Shown piece by piece: positions 10,896 to 23,000 of a stretch of DNA of 64,000 nt. Below the pieces are notes generated by a model. The model ran no database searches. It saw only the letters and a program-made list of their open reading frames with translations, and was not told the DNA's origin. A program made the position numbers and the translations under genes. Origin of the DNA: Nymphaea colorata (lineage: Eukaryota > Streptophyta > Magnoliopsida > Nymphaeales > Nymphaeaceae). The stretch spans positions 28,950,026-29,014,025 of the forward strand of contig NC_045140.1 in assembly GCF_008831285.2 (NCBI RefSeq). The letters run 5' to 3'. How positions within the stretch are numbered: the stretch's first letter is position 1; every line of letters begins with the position of its first letter.

Positions 10896-10907
10896 GCTCT
10901 GATACCA
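10896..10907 (-). promoter_or_regulatory. Primer-binding site of D (initiator tRNA-Met)
   Basis: The minus strand reads TGGTATCAGAGC two bases after the LTR end. It is complementary to the 3' end of plant initiator tRNA-Met, the common primer for plant LTR elements. Confidence 0.92.
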
Positions 10908-10909
10908 AT

Positions 10910-13900
10910 TGTTAGGATCCCGAAAGCCGCGGTCGTCTAACCCGTGTGTCGAGGTCCTACTGCAAAGATCGCCTCGAGGAATCTAGACCAAAAACCTAAA
11001 CAAATAATACAAGGAACTACCCGGCCGGACAGGACCCCGGCGCAAACCCGATAGGACGTGATGAACAAGTAGGGGTAATCCCAAAAACCTAACTAAGTCA
11101 AAACCTACTACAAAAACTACGAGGGATGTGAGGCCGTACAAGCGTGCACGATACAAAAGTACTCTCGCAACTCACTCAATCCAAACCATCAAACCACACA
11201 ATCCACAACTGTACGTAACAAACCACACCCAATACCCTAGGTAGGCTCGTCGATTAGCGGTCGTGTCTAGGCCAAGGGCCGTCGAGGTACCGCTGGAACC
11301 AAGGCCGAAGCCGGCTCAAGCAAATACGAAAGCAAATGCACCCGACCCGCGAAACTACAAGGGAGTGAGAGGGCGTTACCAGCCAAGCTATTCTTGGCTT
11401 TCAGCAAGAAGGCCACGAGGTGAATCCCCAACCTCAGGCAATGCAGCAACCGTGAGGAAGAACTCCGGAGGAAGAGGGCTGCAGCTGGATCCGAGCAGCA
11501 AGGTAGAATAGACGCCGGAAGTCTCCAAAGGGCCGGCTAGGGACGCCGGATGAGTTGCTGGAATTCGGCCCTCCTGGCCGTGAGCAAGAGGCAGCAGCTT
11601 GTATCTAGCTACTGCTGGGATAGGCCCGCCTGGCCGTGAAGGGAGCGCGGCAGCAAGCGAAAGGCCGAAGCTGGAAGGGTCCCGCTGTGCGTGGGGATGA
11701 CCTTCGGAAGGGCTGGGTTCGGTTTAGAACCCGGGAGAACCTAGCTACGGGATGATGAAAGAGCTCGGTCTAGAGCTCGGGCAGACCTAGCTACAGGGGA
11801 GGTCCGGATATGGATGGCTGGCTAGGTTGTGGCTTAGGTGGGTTAAGTCAAGGTTTAGGGTCAGCTGGGACCAGGTTGACTAAGGACTGGCTTAGGTTCA
11901 GATGCGGTTGGGTTGACTTGAATCAAGTCAAAACACTAAGAGATGATGGAGGTGCGTGCGGAAGGGGCGGCTTGGGTCTAGCCGTGCAAGAGGTGGGTCC
12001 GAATCACTTAGGCAGCGTTGACCTTGGCTGCCTTAGGACCTAGGGCTACTTTCCAGAAATGGAGGAAAGGAGGCTAAGGGTTTAGGTTACCAACACGGGT
12101 GAGGTCGACCTAGAGAGGTTGACTAAGGGGTGTTGCGTCAAGGGTTTGACTAAAGGGGAGCAAGGAAGGGACTCGGCTAAGATTTCCTAAAGGGTGTTGA
12201 CTGATCTGGTCAAAGGTTCCTATGGGGGTTGTGGCCAGGTGGCGGCCAACCTAGCTAAGAAAGAATGAGGGGAGATGGACGTCAATTTCCAAATGGTAAG
12301 GGTTGACGTGGGTCTTCCTTCCTACGGTAGAGGAGGAAAAGGAGCGTCTAATTCCAAAATGAAATTAGAGCTAAGAGGATTGCTAGAGAGAAGCTAGCAA
12401 ATGAGGAAATGAACACCAATTTCCTTCCTTAAGAGTAAGGAGGGAATTGGCTCGGCTCTCTTCCTAATTTGTTAGGAGAGGAAGGCACGTGGCCAATGCC
12501 AAAAAGGTAAGTCGTAAACATGAATGCTCGAGCTATCTTTCTCTTCTTCTCAACGAGCTCCAAGGGGACGAACAAGGTAAAATGGGAAAGATGGGGGCTA
12601 AGAGGTCAAGCTAGATATTACTAAAGGGAGAAGCATGAGGTGGCGAGAGGGGAAGTCTGACTCGAGAGGGACTTGGGACGGTGGGGAAAGGGAAAGGGAG
12701 ATGCGAGCTAGGAGGGAGGGTTCCCTAAGGTGACAAGTGTAACAAGTGGGGCCTACAAGGAAAGGGCTGGCTAGGTGGAAGGGAGGTGCTGGCTCGGTTC
12801 AGGTGGGGTCACGATGGGGAAGCTTGAGGTGGCAAGGGACTAAGGTAAGACGAGTTGGGTGCTAGCAAAAAGGAAGGGAATCGGGTATGATAAGGTGGAG
12901 GTGGCGTTCCTTGGTGGCTCCACTTGGAAAATGGGAAACCGCGTGAGGATGCTAAAGAATTCGGTAAGGCTTCACGAGGGAAAAGGGGATCTTGTGTGGG
13001 GGCCAAGGGCAAGGCTGGAGGTGGAGGTGGCAGATGGAGATGGACAGTTCTAACGTGAAGGTAGGGAGATGATATGGGAAGTAGGAGGTGGCACAATCTC
13101 ACGTCTTCTCCAAAATGGAAATACGAGTGAGGGTCAACAAAAACGGTGGAGGGATTATGCGAGGGAAAAGGGAAAGACGTGTGGGGCAGGCTGCTCGACA
13201 AGGGAGGAGAGACCAGCTGGTGAGGTGGCAGGATGGGTAGGCTAGGATTGTGACACGTGGTGACACCAATGGCTAAGATGAGAAGCTGGACTTGGTTGAC
13301 TAAAAACAAGGCAACAAAGTTGGAAAGGGGATTGCGGCAAGGGGGAATCTACCGGATTTGGTGGATTACGATGGGCTAAAGAATGATTCTCGGCTGGGAC
13401 GAGATCAATGAAGGAGGACAGGTGGCTGGGCTAATCTGGGAGGTCGTGGGATGGCAGACACGTGGCAACACCAAGGGCTGGGATTAGGGAAGGTTCTCGG
13501 TTGACAAAGGCAAGTCAACAAAAACGGAATTGAGATTGCGCTAAGGTTGGGACTTTCTAAAACGTAGGGATGCGATGAAGGCTGGGGGAGATCTTTTCGG
13601 TTGGGACGAGAGCACAAGGTAGGACAGGTGGCTAGGTAATTTAGGGAGGCTAAGGGGATGCTGACACATGGCGTATCTAAGGGCTAAGATTAAACAAACG
13701 AGAGAAGGAAAAGGAACTTACCAAAGAATAAAGATCGGCTGCCAAGGACGTGCGAGTGAGCACCGGCGGCTACGGTGATTACCCTAGTGGGCTCCTCCAA
13801 GGAATGGACCAGAATACCCTTAAGCTGAAATTGAACTTGTCCACGGTCAAGGGCAGATTAGTCCACGCCGGAAATAGGCCAAAGTCTGTTCGGAATCAAC

Positions 13901-15498
13901 AGAAATTCCACCGGAGTTGCAGAATTCTGGCCGAGGCTAGAATACGCGATTAATCAACCGGATGAAGATCGTTTTTCCCTATTTGATTCCTCTTGATGGG
14001 GCGTCTTCTTCTTTGTATTCTTTTCTTTATTTTGACGCCGTTTGATGCACTTTGCAAGCCCTTTTTGCTTGCTGGATTTGTACATCCGTTTTGCCCAAAA
14101 ACGGAGGCAACCAAAGAGGCCCTTTTTTGAGGACGCTCGTGGGGAGCCTTCGCGCGTAGCGTGAGGGAAAGAACTCAAGAAAGCCAAGGAGTTCTTGAGA
14201 CGCGTAAGCAAGAATTTGGTGCTGTTTTCAGCCGTGGGTTGAGAGCTCAAACTCTCGGGTGTACACCGAGGTAGTGAAATCCACCTTTTAGCCGAATACA
14301 ATATCAAATCCGAGCAACGTGTTGCTCACCAACTCTTCTTGTTTTCTCTACGTACTAACCTGTTTTTCTCACTACCTTGATGTCATTTGCTGCTGCTACC
14401 AGGTCGCCCAAGTTGCTGCAGCCTTCCCGGGATGAAGACAGCCTCACAACCTTCTTTGTGTTTGAGAAGGAAGGCACCGTGCTTCAAGAAAATGCTCGTG
14501 GGGTATTCTTCGTGGTCCATTGGAGACGCCGCGCGCCGGAGCTTGCTGCTATCCTTAGGCCGTGATCCTTAGGTCGAGGGGGAGAGGAAGAAACCAGAAA
14601 ACAAGGACGAGTGGAAGAGGGAGACCTTCGGTTGACAAGAGGGCTGAAGACGATGCAGATCTTCACCTTGGGGTTCAAAAGGTAGATGACGCCAAGAGAG
14701 ATGACGTTAGGCTAGGGAGACACCATGAGGACGAGTGGAGGAGAAGAGGCTGCGCCATGGATGAGGAGGGATGCCAAGGAGAGAAGGGAGACCACCGCGG
14801 GAGAGGGGTGAGCCAAAGGGTAGTACAAGAGAGAGAAAGGGCATTCCGCCCAACACAATTCCTCAATTCATTTTCATTATTCAAAAGCATAACAATTACA
14901 TGAATTCAATCACTTAAATAACTTCCTAATCAACTCGGTTCACATTCCGAACCGGTTCACTAAAGAAACAAATCAAAAACGGACTCGAATGGATCCAAAA
15001 ACGGAACTCAAATGAAATCCAAAAACGGAACTCAATGGGGTCCAAAAACGGAACTCCATGGGATCCAAAAACGAGCTCCAAAATATCAATCCTAATGGAC
15101 GCTATTCGTCCAAATAAAATGGTCCGTGGATCATTTGGATCCACTTGCTTGGGCGCATGGTTGAGCTTGGACCGGCTCAACCCCCTTTTGCCTAGGTTCG
15201 ACCTAGACTACCACGTGCGAACTCGGATTAGGACTCGACTATAGGTTAGACCATTCAAGTTCGGGAAAGTCCTAAAAACGGATCAAAGCCACCTTGAGGT
15301 TTAATCCAATTTTGCTCACGCTTGGCCGTTGTTGCTCCGCCCGCTCCGCCCCGTGCAAGAACTCCAAGCTGTAAGTATTCCTCCGTGGCTGGCCTAGCTG
15401 CCTAGCTGGACTCACGTCCAGCCCTTACGAGCCTAGTCGGACCCGGCTTGGTCCTTGGTTCAGCCCTTACAAGCTGGCTGGATTTTTGGCTCGTAACA
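10910..15498 (-). repeat. Element D right (5') LTR, complete
   Basis: 4589 bp, from TGTTAGGATCC to GGCTCGTAACA. It provides the promoter for element D. It contains a U5 hairpin near 11024-11041 and a tandem repeat at 14972-15082. No clear TATA box is seen; CTTAAATA-type sequence at the position equivalent to 6939-6946 is a weak candidate. Confidence 0.93.
11024..11041 (-). promoter_or_regulatory. U5 hairpin of D
   Basis: GCCGG and CCGGC pair around an 8-base loop, about 115 bp from the PBS end of the LTR. The box is present in all families; E keeps the pairing with changed bases (GTCGG/CCGAC). Confidence 0.5.
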
Positions 15499-15503
15499 GA
15501 CTC
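15499..15503. other. Target-site copy (GACTC) at right end of D
   Basis: GACTC follows D's right LTR terminus and belongs to B's LTR sequence. The partner copy should lie left of the window. B's other LTR shows GACTC at exactly this position, 22 bp in. Confidence 0.7.
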
Positions 15504-15600
15504 GAATTTCCTAACCAAGAGCGACCTACCTTCCCAGGTCTCTTGAGTGCTCTTCAAAAACTAAAATTCCTAAGACAATTAATTACAACTCTTCTACCCG

Positions 15601-15617
15601 GCCGGACAGACCCCGGC
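15601..15617 (-). promoter_or_regulatory. U5 hairpin of B (left LTR)
   Basis: GCCGG/CCGGC stem with loop ACAGACC in the conserved U5 box. The copy in the right LTR lies at about 37873-37890. Confidence 0.45.
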
Positions 15618-15966
15618 GCAAAAACCCTTAGGACAGGCGACTCAGGTGCGGAAAACCCTTATTCCCAATCCTAACTACGGGCAGACCTATGACAACAACT
15701 AAATGGGTCACGGCTTGTACAAACGTATGCGATACAAAGAATTCACTCTTCTCACTCAAGAACAAACCATTCACCAAATTACACTACTATCGAACAAACC
15801 ACGCCCAGCAATAAGCAAATGGGTATGGTCGGCTCCTTGTGGTCGTGTCTCAGGCAGATGGCCCTTGAGGTACCACGGCAGGGAGCTAGGCCGAAGCCTT
15901 GGGCTAAAACAATAACTAAAGCAAACTAAATGAAATCTTAAAACATAAAGCAAAACACCCTCCCCG

Positions 15967-15971
15967 GACTC
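15967..15971. other. Target-site duplication of C, left copy (GACTC)
   Basis: GACTC precedes C at 15967-15971 and follows it at 29108-29112. Removing C and one copy restores B's LTR sequence exactly as found in B's right LTR. Confidence 0.95.
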
Positions 15972-18900
15972 TGTTAGGCCCACTCCTGCTAGGACTCGAA
16001 TTTCCTAACCAAGAGCGACCTACCTTCCCAGGTCTCTTGAGTGCTCTTCAAAAACTAAAAATCCTAAGACAATTAATTACAACTCTTCTACCCGGCCGGA
16101 CAGACCCCGGCACAAAAACCCTTAGGACAGGAGACTCAGGTGCGGAAAACCCTTATTCCCAATCCTAACTACGGGCAGACCTATGACAACAACTAAATGG
16201 GTCACGGCTTGTACAAACGTATGCGATACAGAGAATTCACTCTTCTCACTCAAGAACAAACCATTCACCAAATTACACTACTATGGAACAAACCACGCCC
16301 AGCAATAAGCAAATGGGTATGGTCGGCTCCTTGTCGTCGTGTCTCGGGCAGATGGCCCTTGAGGTACCACGGCAGGGAGCTAGGCCGAAGCCTTGGGCTA
16401 AAACAGTAACTAAAGCAAACTAAATGAAATCCTAAAACATAAAGCAAAACACCCTCCCCGGACTCTACTTGAAAGACTAGAGGGTTACCGGCCAAGGGCT
16501 AGCCTTGGCTGAGCCGGAACAGCCACGGGGTGAATTCCGATCCCCGGGCAATGCAGCAACGGGCCGGCGTGGAGCGCGCGGCCTGGACAACCTCCTGCTG
16601 TCGGACGAGTAGACAAGCGTCGGCTGAAGCAGCAGCCGGCTGCCGAGCGAAGACGGGCGCGTGGGTGACAAAGACAGCCGCCTGCTGTCGCGGTTCACCT
16701 GCGGACACACGACCGAGAACGGCACGGAATTGCCGTCGGAGGAGGCCTGCTGACGAGAGGCCGAGAGGACAGCGAACTGCGGTCGGGCGCTGCTTGGCGG
16801 ACGGAGTCGGTCAGCCGAGAGCAGACCTGCGGATGCGGCGGTAGGGACGAAGGCGAGTTGCTGTCGCCTTGGCGCCGACGAGTTAGCGACTGGACGTCGC
16901 CGTGGCGCTGACGGATGCCACCTACAGACTGAAGACGAGTCGGCGAGGAAGAGCCGACTGGGCAGCCCCCTGCTGCCGGGAGCCGAGAGGAGAGGGCGAC
17001 CGTCTGTCGCCGCTAGGCTGGACGAGAAGCCGCGGACAGGACGAGGGGGGCGAAAGCCGAGTGCGGCAGTGCCTACCTTCCTATTCTCCGAGTGGCTCGG
17101 CCACGACCGTCGGCTGATTTCCAACGGCGAGGAGCGCGGCCGAGGTGCTGGCCGAGGACTGCTAGCAGAAAGCTAGTGTCACCGGCTGTTCCTAGTCCCT
17201 AGCTACGGCTGGGCGGGGCTTGGACTGGCGGGGCTCTACGGGTAGGCCAGTCAAGTTAAGAGGGCTCGGGCTGGGGTAGGCCGAGGGTTAGAAAAGCTTT
17301 AGGTCAGCAAGGGAGGTTAACCTAGCTAAAATGTGGGTTAGGCCGAGAGCTAAAGCTAGAGGAAGTGAGGTTAAGAACGGGCTTGGTCGAGGGGGTTTAG
17401 GCTAATGGGCGAGCTGGGTTAGGATGAGGCTAAGCTCGGTTGGAGGTAAGTGAGCTGGGTCACTCGAGCTATGCTCAAGTCAACTAGGTTGGTCCTAGCT
17501 GGGCTCGGTTTGGCCGAGATCCTAAGATAGAGAATTGGTTAAGTCAAGGGAGTTCGAGTCAACAAAGGCGTAGTCGACTAGGTGAGCTGGGTTCGGTCAA
17601 GGTCAAACTAGGTTAGGTTTGACCAATGCACCTAGATCGGGTTAGGGACTAAGTCAAGTTGACTTAGGACTGGGCTCGAGCTAAGAGAACTACCTAAGAC
17701 TAAAAGGACTAAGTGACTCGAGTGGACCTCTCGAGCAAGGAGATGAAGACACGTCAACACGATTGAGGGTCAAGATGAAGTGCGGTTAAAGAGAGTGGGG
17801 TGACCTGGCTTGGTGGGGTTCGTGACTGATGGAGATGCAGACACGTGGAGAGATCAACAGCTGGGATTAGCTGCGGTTGGGGATGAATGGGGACGTGAAG
17901 GGGGCTAGATGGAGTCCAAGGGGACTTGCGCTACAAACGTGGAAAAGTGGGGCGCGAGAGAGGGGAGTGGCGCACAAAAAAGGGGAACGTGTAAGTGAGG
18001 TGGTGAGCTGTGAGGAGCTGGTGGAAAAGGTGGTGTGCGAGCTGGAGGGAGGCTGGGTCGTGGGCAAGGAGATGCTGCCACGTGTGACGATGGATGGCTG
18101 AAGATGCTTGCGATAAGGGCTGAAGACTTGGACAACCCGAGTGGGGGGCGAGGTGGCATCTAGTGCTCCTAAAGCTAAGGGGACGTGGAATTAACTAAAT
18201 TCCAAGTGAAGGACACGATGGGCCAGATGAGACACGAGCTGGGGAAGATAGCTGGATGCGTGACACCTGGACAAATGAACGGAGGAAATGGGACTTACCT
18301 GGTCCGAGTTGAATTCACGTGGGCTCGCACCGAGGGAGGAAACCGGCCTGGTTTGAGTTCAATCTCACCAATGACCAGCACGCCCTTGTCAATTCCACAC
18401 GGGCTTCAATTGGCACAAGGACAGGAATGTCCTAAGTCGCCGGATCCTTGAGAAGACGCCGGAATGTGCAGAACACACCGGAGATCAGCAGAACTCCGGC
18501 AGAGCTCTAATCTTGCAAATCCACCGTCGGATTTGATTGGAAATTAAGTATCTTGGAGCTCTCGGCTGGGCGATTCCAGAGAACTCTTTTGAGAGGGATT
18601 TCTTCCGTCAGATTATGAGTTCCTAAGGAAGACAGCCTGCTGGATCGAAGAACAAAGGAGAGGACAAAAACCGAGTTTTTCTTCAAGAAAAACCGATCAC
18701 TTCCATTCTATCGTTCTTCGCTTTATGGCTAAAATCAACCGAAGATTCACGGCCTTTCTTCAAGCAGATCGTGGAATACTTCTGAAACAGATTTCGCTGC
18801 TTAGCAGAGACCTTCCTCACGGGATTACCGAGAAGAAAATCCAACCTCTAAGCGGATTCTGTCCTAGAACATTCACGTGAAGAACAAGAAGAAACCCGAG

Positions 18901-19973
18901 GGACTTAAGTAATTATATAGACGTCGTTGCTGAATTCTAAAGCGAATACAGCCTTCCCTATTGGAAGGGCAGACTCTCAACTTCACTGGGGTTGTGAAGA
19001 AGGCACCAACCTTGCTGGAATTGCAGTCCAAAAGGGGAAACAGTCGTGGACGAGGGAGGGATTGCCGCCGGTAGGAGGAATCCGCCGCAAGCCTTCGTGC
19101 TTTGAGTTCACCAACGGAATATCTCCGCTGCCCGAAGCTTTTGCTAGATTTGGAGGCGTCACAGGCCAAGGGGACGCGAGGGGATGAGAGGCATCGCAGA
19201 TTTCACAATGTGAAATTCGATGGCTGATGAAGAAGATGGAGAACTCGCCTCTAGACCGAGGGAGAGAGAGACAACCTCACGAGGAGGAGAGAGATTGCAA
19301 ACCTTGCAAATGCTTTCTTTAGCCAAATTTTCGATACAAACACTAAGATCCAAAACAATATATACATGTCCTAATTGAACGAGTCTACAATCCAGATCTC
19401 GCTCTCTACCCATGATCCAAATCCAAAATGCCAAGCACAACCTGCTAACTAGGTCCTTATTTCGAAACCCAACGAAAGCAAACCTATTTAATTAACGAAA
19501 ATACTTAAAACTAGACCCGGGCCTAATGCCCAACGCATAAAATAAAAGGTTAAACCCCTGAGCCTTGTGAGCCCAGGGTGGGGACCTCGTGAGGGGACCC
19601 GCCCTCACTTCGGTTGACTAGACCAAGGGCTTGGTCAGGTTTGACCGAGCCATTCGCCTAAGACCTTGGTCTTTGGCTAGCCTCAAGGGACGTAAGACTG
19701 GACTCACTTGGTTAAGACTCGCCTAGCTTAGTGAGACCTACACTAGAATCACAAACACCCTGAGACGTACCCAGTTCAAGCACCGTTTTTAGCTCAGCTG
19801 CTCCTCCTGCTCCTCCCACTGCAACTGATGTTGGTGCAGACTCTTCCTTCTTGGGACTTACCTGCGCAAGCTGTAGAGAACGCGCACAAATTTCTGACGC
19901 CTTTCGCTTCCGCCGACTGGGTTCGGCTTGCTCTGCCTCTACCTGCACGGGACCTGGAAAATGGTCTGTAACA
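15972..19973 (-). repeat. Element C left (3') LTR
   Basis: 4002 bp, TGTTAGGCCC to GGTCTGTAACA. The last 262 bp (19712-19973) also encode the end of the polyprotein. The GC-rich block at about 16480-17130 contains long open frames, but these break differently in the other copies and are not supported as genes. A TATA box is at 19358-19364 and a U5 hairpin at 16095-16111. Confidence 0.95.
19358..19364 (-). promoter_or_regulatory. TATA box of C left LTR
   Basis: The minus strand reads TATATATT about 610 bp into the LTR, followed about 40-90 bp downstream by a CT-rich stretch (CTCTCTCTCCCTC) like plant Y-patch sequence. The right LTR copy is at 28491-28497. It implies a short U3 and a repeat-plus-U5 leader of over 3 kb. 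Confidence 0.55.
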
Positions 19974-19986
19974 GATTCCCCCTCCC
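19974..19986 (-). promoter_or_regulatory. Polypurine tract of C
   Basis: The minus strand reads GGGAGGGGGAATC directly before the 3' LTR, and the same bases encode REGES. A hairpin (GCGCTTG/CGAGCGC, loop TCCT) follows at 19993-20010. Confidence 0.85.
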
Positions 19987-19992
19987 TACCTT

Positions 19993-20010
19993 GCGCTTGT
20001 CCTCGAGCGC
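19993..20010 (-). promoter_or_regulatory. PPT-linked hairpin of C
   Basis: A 7-bp stem (one T-G pair) with loop TCCT, with 19 bases between it and the LTR, as in A, B, D and E. Confidence 0.5.
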
Positions 20011-23000
20011 TAGAAGAGGGGAAACGGTGAACGATCGTCCCGAATTCTTCCCAAGAAGTACCCCTGTCGGGTCCTTCCCATTCAATGAGCACCTCATGCC
20101 TTGTTTTTCCATGCCGCTGGACATATCTATGCTTAAGAATACGGTAGGGGGTTGGCAAACTATCCGGAACCTGCTCGATCAAAGTAGGTACATCTCCCTG
20201 ATGAGGCTTAAGCCTGGTGACATGAAAGACTGGATGTACCAACGCTGTCCTTGGAAGGCCAAGTCTATACGCAGCCTTCCCTACCTTTTGAATCACCGGA
20301 TAGGGTCCATAATTTCGAGGTAGCAACTTCGAATAGGGCTGACCCATCAAGGACTTTTGCTTAAGAGGCAACCTCTTAAGCCACACATAGTCTCCCACCT
20401 GAAACTCCCGGTCTTTCCTACCCTTATCGTACACTTGCTTCATACGATTCTGCGCCTTGACGATGTTTTCCTTGAGAGATTCTAAGACCTCTTCTCTGGT
20501 GCGCAACTCACAATCTACTGCATCATCTTCAGCAGTGCCTCCTTCATACCTTGGTATTGCAGGAGGTGGAAATCCATACACACCCTCGTAAGGGGTGATG
20601 CCAGTAGACGAGTGAAGACTCGTGTTGTACGACCATTCTGCCCAAGGCAGATACTTAACCCATGTTGATGGTCGTTCACCTGCGAAGCAACGGAGATAAG
20701 TCTCCAAAGACCGGTTGACAATCTCGCTTTGCCCATCTGTTTGTGGGTGGTGGGCAGTACTAAAGTTTAACGTCGTACCCATATTCTTCATGTACTCCTG
20801 CCAGAATGCACTCAGAAAGATGGAGTCTCTGTCACAAATGATGGACTGTGGCATCCCATGCAGTTTCCCGATATACTCTTGGTAGACGTTGGCCACAAGT
20901 GTCCCCTGATACAATCTCCGCAAGGGGGCGAAGTGACTATACTTCGTGAGCCGATCCACGACAACTAAGACTGCCTCTTTCCCTTCTGATCGAGGCATGG
21001 CGTCGATGAAGTCCATCGTGACATCAGTCCACGGCTTGGTTGGTATAGGCAGAGGGTTCAAATGACCAGGAGGCTTGATGGCCTCGTACTTTTCCCTCTG
21101 GCAGACTATACACTTCTTTACATAGTCCTGTACTTCTGCCTTTATTCCTCGCCACCAAAATTGGGCCTTTATCCGCGCTAGGGTCTTAGCGACCCCTTCA
21201 TGACCCGCTGCAGGGGTGTCATGAAAATGTTGCAGGAGTTCCTGCCTTAGCCCAGAGTTAGGAGGGACCACAGCCTTGTCCTTCCTATACAGAAGATTTC
21301 CTTTGACTGAATACAAAGGAATGGATCCGGGGTTCGGTTGAACCGAAGTCTTGATTAGCCTTAATGACTGGTCATCATGTTGATCCTGGGCTAATCTCGT
21401 CCAAATGTCCGTCTCCACCACGGACAAAGTCATCAACTGTTCAGTGAGGCGGGAAAGAGAATCCGCCGCCTTGTCCTCAGGACCCTTCTTGTACTCGATT
21501 TCAAAGTCATACCCCAAGAGTTTAGCTAGCCACCTCTGTTGAGTGGGGGTAGACACACGTTGTTTAAACATGTACTTCAGGCTGTTCTGGTCGGTCCTGA
21601 CGATAAACTTGCGCCCAGTCAAGTATGGACGCCACTTTTCCACCGCGATTACGATTGCAAGCAACTCTTTCTCGTATGTAGAGAGAGGCTTGGCCCGGCT
21701 AGTCAAGGCCTTGGACATATACGCGATGGGATGACCTTCTTGTCCTAGCACTGCTCCGACATCGACTTCACACGCATCTGTCTCAATGGTGAAAGTTTTT
21801 GAGAAATCGGGGAGAGTTAGTACTGGGGCGGTCATTAGAGCTGCTTTTAGCTTGTCAAAAGCAACTCTCGACTTCTCAGTCCAAGAGAAGGCTCCTTTCT
21901 TCAGCATCTGGGTGAGGGGCTGGGCAATGATGCCGTATCCCTGGATGAATCTCTTGTAGTACCCAGTTAATCCAAGAAATCCTCTTAGACCTTTGAGGTC
22001 CTTGGGCAGAGGCCATTTTTCCATGGCGTGCAACTTTTCGGGGTCTGCCCGAACCCCTTCTCGGGACACGATGTGTCCGAGATATCGAATGGAAGATTGC
22101 CCAAAACTGCATTTGGACATCTTCGCAAAGAGCTGGTCCTCCTGAAGAATACCTAGAGTTATTTCTAGGTGCCTCTTGTGTTGCTCCTCGTCCTTACTGT
22201 AGATGAGTATGTCATCGAAGAATACGAGGATGAAGTCTCTCAGATGAGCTCTGAACACATCATTCATACACCGCTGGAATGTAGCCGGTGCATTTGTTAG
22301 TCCAAAAGGCATCACGAGAAATTCATAATGCCTGTCATGTGTTCTAAACGCTGTCTTCAACACGTCTTCATCGAACATTCTAATCTGATGATAGCCGGCT
22401 CTGAGGTCAATCTTGGAAAATATTGTGGCACCGGCCAACTCGTCTAACAACTCATCAATAACTGGTATGGGGTGCCGATCCTTAACGGTCACCTCATTCA
22501 GTGCCTTGTAATCAATACAGAATCACCAGGTGTTGTCCTTCTTCTTCACTAAGAGGACTGGTGAGGAAAAAGGGCTGCAACTTGGCCTAATGATTCCGCT
22601 TTCCAACATTTCTTTTACGAGGCGCTCGATCTCCGCCTTCTGGCTGTGCCCATACCTATATGGCCTGACATTGACAGGCTCCGCACCTTGTGCGAGGACG
22701 ATGCGATGATCATAGGCCCGTTTCGGCGGTAACCTTTGGGCTCATAAAAAATGGCTGGAAATTGGTCTAGGACCAATTGAATGCTCGGTGGAATGGGTTC
22801 TTCCACCTTTTCTTCAGATTCGGGTACATCCGTAGCCAATGTGAGTACCCAACAAGCGGGTTGCTCATGCTGGATGGACCGCAGTGCTACCTTGGGACGC
22901 GTGGAGCTGGCGAGTCCCTGAAGAGTGATCGATTCTCCTTCTCCGTCTGGGATGAATGTCATGGCAAAGTTCTTCACATCCCAACGAATGTCCTTCCAAG

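Larger units (their letters stand above)
9902..10909 (-). other. Leader (5' untranslated region) of element D
   Basis: About 1 kb between the PBS and the ORF start, with no supported ORF. It is strongly similar to the E leader (47612-48597). Its ORF-proximal part, containing two hairpins, also resembles the leader of autonomous element A. The PBS-proximal part, with a second PBS-like site and an inverted repeat, is shared only with E. Confidence 0.7.
3469..15498 (-). mobile_element. Element D: non-autonomous LTR retrotransposon with FHA-like ORF
   Basis: The LTRs (3469-7524, missing its first 533 bp beyond F, and 10910-15498, 4589 bp) flank a 3385-bp internal region. A PPT lies beside the left LTR and a PBS beside the right LTR, so transcription runs right to left. 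The full size is about 12.6 kb, nearly three quarters of it LTR. The internal region encodes one long protein without protease, RT, RNase H or integrase, so the element depends on enzymes from elsewhere. It resembles Triticeae LARD elements in proportions (LTRs near 4.5 kb, internal near 3.5 kb), but LARDs are described as non-coding. Its right end abuts GACTC of B's LTR, the presumed target duplication. Confidence 0.9.
15499..15971 (-). repeat. B left (3') LTR, segment 1
   Basis: 473 bp of the PBS-side end of B's LTR, trapped between D and C. Only five differences from the corresponding part of the right LTR (37772-38244). It contains a U5 hairpin at 15601-15617. Confidence 0.92.

Noticed and set aside
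15499-15971. Tandem LTR duplication with C's left LTR (two adjacent LTR starts)
   Set aside because: The GACTC duplication around C and B-specific variants show nested insertion in B's LTR, not a tandem duplication.
16477-17124. 215-codon minus-strand open frame in the C left LTR (and a similar one at 25611-26270)
   Set aside because: The frame breaks differently in each of the four LTR copies, the region is GC-rich, and no domain is recognisable.
19928-20323. Plus-strand 131-codon frame antisense to C pol (and similar plus-strand frames antisense to pol in B and A)
   Set aside because: Shadow of the real minus-strand coding region; no independent features.
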